Source of the DNA: an uncultured Sphingomonas sp.
GTDB lineage: Bacteria; Pseudomonadota; Alphaproteobacteria; Sphingomonadales; Sphingomonadaceae
Assembly: GCA_902806295.1 (NCBI GenBank)
Contig: CADCWB010000211.1
Span: 1 to 13,841 of the forward strand
Length of the DNA: 13,841 nt
Reading direction: 5' to 3'
Both the position numbers and the translations under genes were made by a program. Positions 6,760 through 12,921 of the stretch are shown in pieces (positions within the stretch are counted from its first letter, which is position 1; each line of letters opens with the position of its first letter). The notes below the pieces were generated by a model that was given only the letters and a program-made list of their open reading frames with translations, ran no database searches and was not told where the DNA came from.

Positions 6760-6806
6760 TTGTTGCAGCCGTCTGAAACGGCTATATCCATCGATAACCT
6801 CGATGG
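6760..6806 (+). promoter_or_regulatory. Candidate oxyR promoter with two inverted repeats
   Basis: TTGTTG (6760-6765) and TATATC (6783-6788) are spaced by 17 bases and could be -35 and -10 elements, putting transcription start within about 10 bases of the oxyR ATG at 6803. AGCCGT (6767-6772) / ACGGCT (6778-6783) is a perfect inverted repeat within the spacer. CCATCG (6788-6793) / CGATGG (6801-6806) is a second one that encloses the start codon. LysR regulators commonly autoregulate, so these may be operator sites. Confidence 0.4.
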
Positions 6807-7702
6807 CTGCTTACCTCCCGACCCTTCGCCAATTGCAGTATCTCGTCGCGCTGCGGGACAGCGGCCACTTCGGCCGAGCGGCCGAGCGCTGCTTCGTCAC
6901 TCAGTCCACCCTGTCCGCCTCGCTGAGGGAGCTTGAGACCCTCATCGGCATCACGCTGGTCGAGCGCACCAGCCGGGTCGTGCGCTTCACTCCCGCCGGC
7001 ATCGCAGTGACCGACAAGGCGCGGCGCGTACTGCGCGAAGCGGAGGAACTGGTCGATCTTGCCCGGGCAGCCGGTCAGCCGTTGACCGGCGACCTGCGCA
7101 TGGGCGTCATCCCCACCATCGCTCCCTTCTTGCTGCCGAGCGTCCTGCCGCGTCTGCGCGACCGGTTTCCCGACCTGCGCCTTTACCTGCGCGAAGAGAC
7201 CAGCCAGGCGGCGTGCGAGTCGCTGCAGAGAGGGCAGCTGGATTGCGTGCTGCTGGCCATGCCCTTCGCGTGCGGCGACGTGGACAGCGCGCCGCTGTTC
7301 GACGATCCACTGCTGGTCGCCTTCCCGCCGGGCGGCGATGATCTGCCCGAGCGAGTGGAGCCGATGGACATCGCGCCGGGACGGCTGCTCCTGCTGGAGG
7401 ACGGCCATTGCCTCAAGGAGCATGCGCTGGCCGCATGCAACCGACCCGAGCTCCGCGCCGGATCGCTGATGCTCGGTACTTCGCTGCACACACTGGTGCA
7501 GATGGTCGACAATGGACTGGGCGTGACACTGGTCCCGCAGATGGCGATCGAGGCGGGAGTGCTCGGCTCCACCGCCATCCGTCTCCGGCCGCTTGAGTCT
7601 GAGCACGCAGCCCGCGAGATCGCACTGATCTGGCGGCGCGGGAGTCCGCGGGCGGAGGAGTTCCAGCTGCTTGCCGAAACCCTCCGCCCGCCGAATGCTT
7701 AG
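6803..7702 (+). CDS. oxyR: Hydrogen-peroxide-sensing LysR-type regulator OxyR
   Basis: The 299-residue LysR-type regulator has an N-terminal winged helix-turn-helix (about residues 6-64; LRQLQYLVALRDSGHFGRAA, TQSTLSASLRELE) and a periplasmic-binding-like sensor domain. Cys203 in LLLEDGHCLKEHAL and Cys212 in ALAAC are 9 residues apart, exactly as Cys199 and Cys208 of E. coli OxyR, which form the peroxide-induced disulfide. The LEDGHC context is also the OxyR signature, which supports a true OxyR and not just a generic LysR protein. It should activate peroxide defence genes when oxidised. No clear ribosome binding site precedes the start, which fits a very short leader. It faces katG tail to tail with a 4-base overlap. 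Confidence 0.93.
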   Translation: MAAYLPTLRQLQYLVALRDSGHFGRAAERCFVTQSTLSASLRELETLIGITLVERTSRVVRFTPAGIAVTDKARRVLREAEELVDLARAAGQPLTGDLRMGVIPTIAPFLLPSVLPRLRDRFPDLRLYLREETSQAACESLQRGQLDCVLLAMPFACGDVDSAPLFDDPLLVAFPPGGDDLPERVEPMDIAPGRLLLLEDGHCLKEHALAACNRPELRAGSLMLGTSLHTLVQMVDNGLGVTLVPQMAIEAGVLGSTAIRLRPLESEHAAREIALIWRRGSPRAEEFQLLAETLRPPNA

Positions 7703-9915
7703 GCCACTCCGGCGATCGCGTTGCCGGACGAGCCGCCGACGTCGAAACGGTCGGCGTTCATCACCTTGTTCCAGGCCTTGATGAAGTCGCGGACGAACTT
7801 CTCTTCGTTGCCGCGCTCCGCATAGACCTCGGCGGTCGCTCGCAACTGGCTGTTCGACCCGAAGATCAGGTCGGTACGGGTCGCCCGCCACCGCTCCTGC
7901 CGACCGCCACGGTCGTAGCCGATGAACTCCTCGTCGCCGCTCGTGTCGACCACTTCCCAGAAGGTGTCGTTGTCGAGCAGGTTGACGAAGAAGTCGTTGG
8001 TCAGCTGACCCTTGCGGTCAGTCAACACGCCTTCTGGCTTGTCGCCATGATTGGCTCCGAGCACGCGTAGGCCGCCGACCAGCACCGTCATTTCCGGCGC
8101 GGACAGGCCGAGCAGCGACGCCTTGTCGAGCAGCAGCTCCTCGGTCCGCACCGAATGCTTGGTCTTGAGGTAGTTGCGGAAACCGTCGGCCGCCGGCTCC
8201 ATCACCGCGAAGCTCTCCGCATCCGTCCAATCCTGGCTCGCGTCGGCACGACCGCCCGCGAACGGGATGTTGACATCATACCCTGCGTCCCGCGCCGCCT
8301 GCTCGACGGCAGCCGTGCCAGCCAGCACGATGGCATCCGCCATCGACAGCGGCCCGCGCAGCTCGTCAATTTTGGCCAGAACCTGCGCCAGCTCTTCGGG
8401 CTCGTTCACCGTCCAGTTGCGCTGCGGCTCAAGCCGGATGCGCGCGCCGTTGGCGCCGCCCCGGTGGTCCGATCGGCGGTAGCTGGAGGCCGAGGCCCAG
8501 GCGGTCTTGACCAGCTGGCCGATCGTCAGTCCCGACGACAGGATACGCTTGCTGAACGCGACGACTTCGTCGGTGGACGGGATTGTGCCGTCCGGGATCG
8601 GATCCTGCCAGATCAGGTCCTCTTCCGGCACTTCCGGACCGAGGTAGCGGATCTTCGGGCCCATGTCGCGGTGGGTCAACTTGAACCAGGCGCGGGCGAA
8701 GGCGTCCTTGAACGCTTGGTGGTCGTTGCGGAACTTCTCGGAAATAGCCCGGAGCTCCGGATCGACCTTCAGCGCCATGTCGGCCGTAGTCATCATGGTC
8801 GGGACCTTCTTGCCCGGCACATGGGCGTCCGGCGCCATGTCCTCCTCGCGCTGATTGACCGGCTGCCATTGCTGCGCACCGGCCGGCGAGCGGACCAGCT
8901 CATACTCATAGTCGAGCAGTAGGCGAAAATAATTTTCCGACCATTCAGTCGGCGTATTCACCCATGCGCCTTCGATGCCGCTGGTGATGGTGTGCTCGCC
9001 CATTCCGCTCTCGTGCGTGCTGGTCCAGCCAAGCCCCTGCAACGTGATGTCGGCACCCTCTGGGGCATCACCGACATGGCTCGGATCGCCCGCACCATGC
9101 GCCTTGCCGAAAGTGTGACCGCCGGCCGTGAGGGCCACCGTTTCCTCATGGTTCATCGCCATGCGCTCGAAGGTGATCTTGATATCGCGCGCCGATTGCA
9201 ACGGGTCGGGATTGCCGCCCGGCCCCTCCGGGTTGACGTAGATTAAGCCCATCTGGATGGCCGCGAGCGGATGCTCCAGCTCCATCTCGCGCTCGGGCTG
9301 AATGCGAGTCTGGTCGTTGGCGACCCACTGCTCCTCGGCGCCCCAGTAGATGTCCTTTTCGGGCTCGAACACGTCCTTACGCCCGCCGCCAAAGCCGAAC
9401 ACCGGCCCGCCCATGCTCTCGATGGCCACATTGCCGGCGAGAATGAACAGGTCGGCCCAGCTGATGTTCTTGCCGTACTTCTGCTTGATCGGCCACAGCA
9501 GGCGCCGGGCTTTGTCGAGGTTGCCGTTGTCCGGCCAGCTATTAAGCGGCGCGAAGCGCTGTTGCCCGCTGTTGGCACCGCCACGGCCGTCGGCGGTGCG
9601 GTAGGTGCCGGCCGCGTGCCACGCCATGCGAATCATGAACGGTCCATAGTGGCCATAGTCGGCCGGCCACCACGACTTGCTGTCGGTCATCAAGGCGGTG
9701 AGATCGGCCTTCAGCGCATGGTAGTCGAGCGCGTTGAACGCCTCGGCATAGTCGAAGTCGTCGCCCATCGGGTCGGGCGAACCACCGACCTGATGCAGGA
9801 TTTCGAGCGGCAATTGCTCCGGCCACCAATCCTTGTTGCTGCGGCCCAGCAGCGCCCGGGGGCCTGCCTTGACCGGGCAACCCTCAAGCGCGCTGTTGCT
9901 CGTCTTCGCGTCCAT
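7699..9915 (-). CDS. katG: Catalase-peroxidase KatG
   Basis: The full-length 738-residue bifunctional catalase-peroxidase removes H2O2 using heme b. The distal site is Arg96, Trp99 and His100 in MIRMAWHAAGTYR. The catalase-specific Met-Tyr-Trp adduct residues are Trp99, Tyr226 (LIYVNPEGP) and Met252 (RMAM). The proximal heme ligand is His267 in GGHTFGK. The C-terminal half is the usual degenerate, heme-free peroxidase repeat. No signal peptide is present, so it is cytoplasmic. The start has AGGAGG ending 6-7 bases upstream. It is adjacent to oxyR, whose product is the expected activator. The TAA stop interlocks with the oxyR TAG stop. Confidence 0.98.
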   Translation of the reverse strand: MDAKTSNSALEGCPVKAGPRALLGRSNKDWWPEQLPLEILHQVGGSPDPMGDDFDYAEAFNALDYHALKADLTALMTDSKSWWPADYGHYGPFMIRMAWHAAGTYRTADGRGGANSGQQRFAPLNSWPDNGNLDKARRLLWPIKQKYGKNISWADLFILAGNVAIESMGGPVFGFGGGRKDVFEPEKDIYWGAEEQWVANDQTRIQPEREMELEHPLAAIQMGLIYVNPEGPGGNPDPLQSARDIKITFERMAMNHEETVALTAGGHTFGKAHGAGDPSHVGDAPEGADITLQGLGWTSTHESGMGEHTITSGIEGAWVNTPTEWSENYFRLLLDYEYELVRSPAGAQQWQPVNQREEDMAPDAHVPGKKVPTMMTTADMALKVDPELRAISEKFRNDHQAFKDAFARAWFKLTHRDMGPKIRYLGPEVPEEDLIWQDPIPDGTIPSTDEVVAFSKRILSSGLTIGQLVKTAWASASSYRRSDHRGGANGARIRLEPQRNWTVNEPEELAQVLAKIDELRGPLSMADAIVLAGTAAVEQAARDAGYDVNIPFAGGRADASQDWTDAESFAVMEPAADGFRNYLKTKHSVRTEELLLDKASLLGLSAPEMTVLVGGLRVLGANHGDKPEGVLTDRKGQLTNDFFVNLLDNDTFWEVVDTSGDEEFIGYDRGGRQERWRATRTDLIFGSNSQLRATAEVYAERGNEEKFVRDFIKAWNKVMNADRFDVGGSSGNAIAGVA

Positions 9916-9971
9916 GCTCTTCCTCCTGATTCCAGAAGGCCTTCCTAGGCCAAGCGGCCGAGCGGCGGAAA

Positions 9972-10005
9972 CGATTAAACTTGCTAGGTCCGGCTGGTAA
10001 AATCG
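9972..10005 (-). promoter_or_regulatory. Candidate katG promoter/operator
   Basis: On the minus strand TTTACC (10001-9996) and TTTAAT (9979-9974) are separated by 16 bases and match -35 and -10 elements in 4 and 5 of 6 positions, about 55 bases upstream of the katG start. The region is also an imperfect dyad, CGATTAAAC (9972-9980) against GTAAAATCG (9997-10005), 7 of 9 complementary. OxyR control is expected from the neighbouring gene, but I cannot match the full OxyR consensus. Confidence 0.35.
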
Positions 10006-10017
10006 ATAGGTGCCGGC

Positions 10018-10584
10018 TCAATCCATGTGCTTGAGGCCGATCCTCAGATAGTCCCAGCCCGTGATCAGCGTCAGCGCCGCCGCCGCCCACAGGCTGGCCA
10101 GCCCGATCTGATACACCCACTCCTCGTGCGGCAGGGCACCAGCCAGGATCAATGCCCCCAGCGACACCAGTTGAAAAGTGGTCTTCCACTTGGCGAGCTT
10201 GCTGACCGGCATCGATACCTGCAGCGGCGCCAAGAACTCCCGCAAGCCCGAGACGATGATCTCACGCAGCAGGATGGTCAGCGCCGGCAGGATGTGGAAG
10301 CCGTGAATGATCGGCTCGCCGCTTTGCGCCCGGCTCGACACCAGGATCACGATCACGGCCGCAACCATGATCTTGTCGGCGATCGGGTCGAGGAACTGTC
10401 CCAGCCGGCTGATCTGCCCCTGCGCCCGGGCTAGGTAGCCATCGAAATAATCGGTGATCCCGACGATGCAGTAGAGCACGAAGGTGATGAGGTAATCGAC
10501 AGGCGCCGGCTTCCATAGCAAGAACACCAGGATCGGGACCGCAAGGATGCGCGACAGGGTCAGGAGGTTTGGCAGCGACAACAT
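10018..10584 (-). CDS. pgsA: CDP-diacylglycerol--glycerol-3-phosphate 3-phosphatidyltransferase (phosphatidylglycerophosphate synthase)
   Basis: The 188-residue membrane enzyme makes phosphatidylglycerophosphate from CDP-diacylglycerol and glycerol-3-phosphate, the committed step to phosphatidylglycerol and cardiolipin. The CDP-alcohol phosphotransferase motif is complete: D45-x2-D48-G49-x2-A52-R53-x8-G62-x3-D66-x3-D70 (in TDYFDGYLAR ... GQFLDPIADK). The N-terminus MLSLPNLLTLSRI is typical of PgsA, which favours ATG at 10584. A GTG at 10635 in the same frame would add 17 residues of poor fit. Several hydrophobic helices flank the motif. It is divergent from an LplT-like transporter gene and lies 102 bases upstream of katG on the same strand. 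Confidence 0.96.
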   Translation of the reverse strand: MLSLPNLLTLSRILAVPILVFLLWKPAPVDYLITFVLYCIVGITDYFDGYLARAQGQISRLGQFLDPIADKIMVAAVIVILVSSRAQSGEPIIHGFHILPALTILLREIIVSGLREFLAPLQVSMPVSKLAKWKTTFQLVSLGALILAGALPHEEWVYQIGLASLWAAAALTLITGWDYLRIGLKHMD

Positions 10585-10734
10585 GCGTACGGCCGTCCTT
10601 AAGGCCAGCGCGGCTGTTTGCCAAAGCTCCTTCACCCGATACCTTGCTCTCCCGCTCGCTTGCCCTGCCCGCTTCAGCCTCTATGGCTAAGGCGCCGTCC
10701 GCTCCCGGCGGCGTTGCGGGACCTGCCTACCTTT

Positions 10735-12072
10735 ATGGAAGCCTCGGCCAAGCTGCTGCTGCGACGACGTTTTCTGCCGATCTTCGTCACCCAATTCCTC
10801 GGTGCCTTTAACGACAACCTGTTTCGTACCGCCATGGTGATGCTCGTGATCTACGGCATCTACCGCTCGGCCGAGCAGGAGGCGACCTTCAGCGCTGTGG
10901 CCGGCGGGCTGTTCATCCTGCCCTTTTTCCTGCTCTCCGCCTTGTCTGGCCAGCTGGCCGACGCGATGGACAAGGCGCGGATCGTGCGAGCGGTGAAGAC
11001 AGCCGAGATCGGGATCATGGTCTTCGGCGCCGCCGGGCTGCTGCTGCACAACATTCCGCTGCTGCTGGCTGCGCTCGCCGCCATGGGTGTTCATTCGACC
11101 TTTTTCGGCCCGATCAAATACGCGATCCTTCCGCAGCACCTGCACGAGGATGAGGTGCTTGGCGGCACCGGCCTGGTCGAGGCCGGCACCTACATCGGGA
11201 TTCTCACCGGCACGATCCTTGGCGGAGTGTTGGTCCTGCAGCGCGCCGACGGCAGCTATCATGCCGAATGGGCCGCCGTGGGCGTGCTCGTCGTCGCCGT
11301 CCTCGGCCGTATTGCCGGGCAGTTCGTGCCTCCGGCGCCGCCGATCGACGAGCCGGACGATGATCAGGAATTTCCGCAGCGTGGGCTCGACTGGCACATT
11401 CTGCGCGCCTCGGTCCGGCTGGTGAAGGCCACCATGCACATCCCCCGCCTGTTCATGGCGATCATGGCGATCAGCTTCTTCTGGGCGATGGGCGCGGTGC
11501 TTGCCGCGCAATTCCCGCCGCTGGTCAAGAACGTGTTCTTCGGTAATCAAAGCGTGGCCACGCTGTTCCTGGCGGTGTTCTCGGTCGGCGTGGCGGTTGG
11601 CTCGATCGCGATCAACCGCCTGCTCAAGGGCGAGGTGTCGGCCCGCTACTCGCCCGCCGCTGCCCTGACGATGGGCCTGTTCGTGTTGCTGCTGTTCCTG
11701 CTGTCGCGGCAATGGCCGGCCAGCCCGCAACTGCTGACGCTGGCGGAGTTCCTCAACAACCGGTGGGCGCTGATGGTCATCCTGGTCCTGTTCGGCGTCG
11801 CGGTCGCCGGCGGCATGTTCGTCGTCCCGCTGTATGCGTTCCTGACCACCACCGTTCCGAAGTCAGAGACGGCACGGACAGTTGCCGCAAACAATATTGT
11901 GAATGCAGGGGCGATGGTCGGAGCGACCCTGGTCCTCACCGGGCTTGTGCAGATCGGCGTGTCGGTCGCCGGTACTCTGCTGCTGGTTTCGGTTGGAAGC
12001 CTGATCTCGGCGTGGCTCGGCCACAAGCTCCACCTTGCTTGCGACCTGCCGTTGGCGAACGTCAGGCGATGA
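10735..12072 (+). CDS. MFS transporter, LplT-like (putative lysophospholipid transporter)
   Basis: The protein is 445 residues with about 12 hydrophobic helices. The first helix carries FVTQFLGAFNDNLFRTA (Asn26-Asp27-Asn28), a hallmark of the LplT branch of the major facilitator superfamily, and HSTFFGPIKYAILP follows, also typical. In E. coli LplT flips lysophospholipids across the inner membrane for re-acylation by Aas; many bacteria fuse the two. Here the acyltransferase and acyl-ACP synthetase parts are absent. ATG at 10735 is chosen because the conserved helix begins soon after. A longer frame from TTG at 10618 gives an Arg/Pro-rich N-terminus unlike a membrane protein, and that region is probably the divergent promoter. 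The ribosome binding site is weak. The 3' end overlaps a small minus-strand gene by 11 bases. Confidence 0.85.
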   Translation: MEASAKLLLRRRFLPIFVTQFLGAFNDNLFRTAMVMLVIYGIYRSAEQEATFSAVAGGLFILPFFLLSALSGQLADAMDKARIVRAVKTAEIGIMVFGAAGLLLHNIPLLLAALAAMGVHSTFFGPIKYAILPQHLHEDEVLGGTGLVEAGTYIGILTGTILGGVLVLQRADGSYHAEWAAVGVLVVAVLGRIAGQFVPPAPPIDEPDDDQEFPQRGLDWHILRASVRLVKATMHIPRLFMAIMAISFFWAMGAVLAAQFPPLVKNVFFGNQSVATLFLAVFSVGVAVGSIAINRLLKGEVSARYSPAAALTMGLFVLLLFLLSRQWPASPQLLTLAEFLNNRWALMVILVLFGVAVAGGMFVVPLYAFLTTTVPKSETARTVAANNIVNAGAMVGATLVLTGLVQIGVSVAGTLLLVSVGSLISAWLGHKLHLACDLPLANVRR

Positions 12073-12226
12073 ACAGGCTGACCATCAAGAACCCGGCGGC
12101 ATAAGTCGCCGCAAACAGCTTCAGATCCGGGGAGATCGCCTGGGCTTCCGGCAAGGCGATGGCGCGCGCGAACGACGCCCGGCGACCGAAGGTGAGTGGA
12201 GACGCAGACCCTGCTGGGCGATACAT
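12062..12226 (-). CDS. Small hypothetical protein, 54 residues, single hydrophobic C-terminal segment
   Basis: A short frame runs from ATG (12226-12224) to TGA (12064-12062). An AGGA ribosome binding site ends 7 bases before the start (TTAGGATTTGCTC). The product starts MYRPAGSAS, has a basic FGRRASFARAIALPEA middle, then ISPDLKLFAATYAAGF and a hydrophobic end LMVSLFIA. The last 20 residues could form one membrane helix, giving a small membrane-associated protein. Similar short proteins with an FGRR-SFARA-ALPEA-ISPDLKLF layout seem familiar from sphingomonads, but this is recollection and not a search. No function is known. It overlaps the MFS gene tail to tail by 11 bases and lies downstream of tRNA-Leu on the same strand. 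Confidence 0.7.
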   Translation of the reverse strand: MYRPAGSASPLTFGRRASFARAIALPEAQAISPDLKLFAATYAAGFLMVSLFIA

Positions 12227-12260
12227 GAGCAAATCCTAACGCGCTGTTTACTATTTCTGC

Positions 12261-12272
12261 AAACGCGCGTTT
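12261..12272. repeat. Perfect 12-bp palindrome
   Basis: AAACGCGCGTTT is self-complementary over all 12 bases. It lies 35 bases upstream of the start of the 54-residue gene and 66 bases downstream of the tRNA-Leu 3' end, both on the minus strand. It could be a regulator binding site. It has no T-run and so is not a clear terminator. Confidence 0.5.
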
Positions 12273-12337
12273 CGCGGATCCGGCTCCCGCCTGTTTCCGA
12301 ATGGGACAAGCGAGCTGTGTGTTGACCGATTTTTCGT

Positions 12338-12423
12338 TGGTGCGGACGGCGGGACTCGAACCCGCACGCCCATCGGGGCAGAAGATTTTAAGTCTCCAGC
12401 GTCTACCATTCCGCCACGTCCGC
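12338..12423 (-). tRNA. tRNA-Leu (anticodon UAA)
   Basis: On the minus strand acceptor arms GCGGACG (12423-12417) and CGTCCGC (12348-12342) pair perfectly. The anticodon stem GGAGA/TCTTC (last pair weak) encloses CTTAAAA, anticodon TAA, reading UUA. The class II variable arm TGCCCCGATGGGCG is followed by the T-arm GCGGG-TTCGAGT-CCCGC, a discriminator A and encoded CCA (12340-12338). It decodes a codon that is rare in high-GC genomes. Confidence 0.97.
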
Positions 12424-12432
12424 ACGGTGCGC

Positions 12433-12461
12433 CTCATCCAAGGCCAGCGCGCGGCGGTCAA
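12433..12461 (-). promoter_or_regulatory. Candidate tRNA-Leu promoter
   Basis: On the minus strand TTGACC (12461-12456) is 5 of 6 to the -35 consensus. After 17 bases comes GATGAG (12438-12433), 3 of 6 to the -10. The start site would fall a few bases before the mature 5' end at 12423. This is a good position for a tRNA promoter; the -10 is weak. Confidence 0.4.
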
Positions 12462-12483
12462 GCGCCCGTGTACTCGGCTGCCC

Positions 12484-12780
12484 CTACTCGGCGGTGACTT
12501 CGCCCAGGTTCAGCCGCTCGCGCATTTCCTTGCCAGGCTTGAAGTAGGGAACTCGCTTCGCGTCGACATCGACGCTTGCGCCCGTGCGCGGGTTGCGTCC
12601 GACGCGAGCATCGCGCTGGCGCGTGGAGAACGCGCCGAAGCCCCGCAACTCAACCCGGCCGCCGGCCGCCAGCTGCTCCGTGATCGAGTCGAACAATGCC
12701 GTGACGACATCCTCGACTTCACGCTGCGTCAAATCGGGGAAGTCCCCGCATAGCTTGTGCACCAATTCCGACCGGATCAT
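12484..12780 (-). CDS. ihfB: Integration host factor subunit beta
   Basis: The 98-residue DNA-bending protein of the HU/IHF family starts MIRSELVHKL. It has DLTQREVEDVVTALFDSI helices, VELRGFGAFSTRQRDAR and the RNPRTG turn whose proline intercalates into DNA, followed by FKPGKEMRERLN. The DLTQ/RGFGAF and MIRSEL features place it with IHF-beta and not with HU or IHF-alpha. IHF works as an alpha-beta dimer in recombination, replication and transcription. GATGAGG about 7 bases upstream of the start can serve as a ribosome binding site. It follows rpsA on the same strand, the arrangement also found in E. coli. Confidence 0.96.
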   Translation of the reverse strand: MIRSELVHKLCGDFPDLTQREVEDVVTALFDSITEQLAAGGRVELRGFGAFSTRQRDARVGRNPRTGASVDVDAKRVPYFKPGKEMRERLNLGEVTAE

Positions 12781-12884
12781 GCCTGCCTCATCCCCGCTTA
12801 GCCTTGAAGTCCAGACGCTTACCCCGATGCCAAGCTGTCAGAAGATGCGCCCCCGCGCAAGCAACCCGACTGATCGGCGTCGGT

Positions 12885-12915
12885 AGCGCGCGGAAGGGTC
12901 GTCCTTCCGCGCGCT
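12885..12915. terminator. 13-bp perfect hairpin between rpsA and ihfB
   Basis: AGCGCGCGGAAGG (12885-12897) pairs perfectly with CCTTCCGCGCGCT (12903-12915) around a 5-base loop, starting 7 bases after the rpsA stop. The T-rich tract (TTCTTTTCT, 12915-12923) follows it on the plus strand, so as an intrinsic terminator it would act on plus-strand transcripts. On the rpsA strand it is followed by a GC-rich stretch and could instead attenuate ihfB or protect the rpsA mRNA 3' end. Confidence 0.7.
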
Positions 12916-12921
12916 TCTTTT

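Noticed and set aside
6782..7891. Long minus-strand frame (369 codons) across oxyR
   Set aside because: It is antisense to a well-conserved oxyR, with low-complexity Arg/Gln/Gly-rich translation and no recognisable domain; a typical shadow frame in high-GC DNA.
8155..8922. Plus-strand frames antisense to katG (also 9271-9948)
   Set aside because: They have no family resemblance; KatG on the other strand is complete with all catalytic residues.
10585..10635. GTG start at 10635 extending PgsA by 17 residues
   Set aside because: The PgsA family begins with the LPNLLTLSRI segment, directly after ATG 10584; the extension has no family support.
10618..10734. TTG start extending the MFS protein by 39 residues
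   Set aside because: The extension is Pro/Arg/Leu-rich and unlike a transporter N-terminus, and it overlaps the pgsA upstream region.
10687..11730. Minus-strand frame of 347 codons across the MFS transporter
   Set aside because: The translation is His/Arg/Gln-rich with no domain, and the plus strand has a clear 12-helix transporter.
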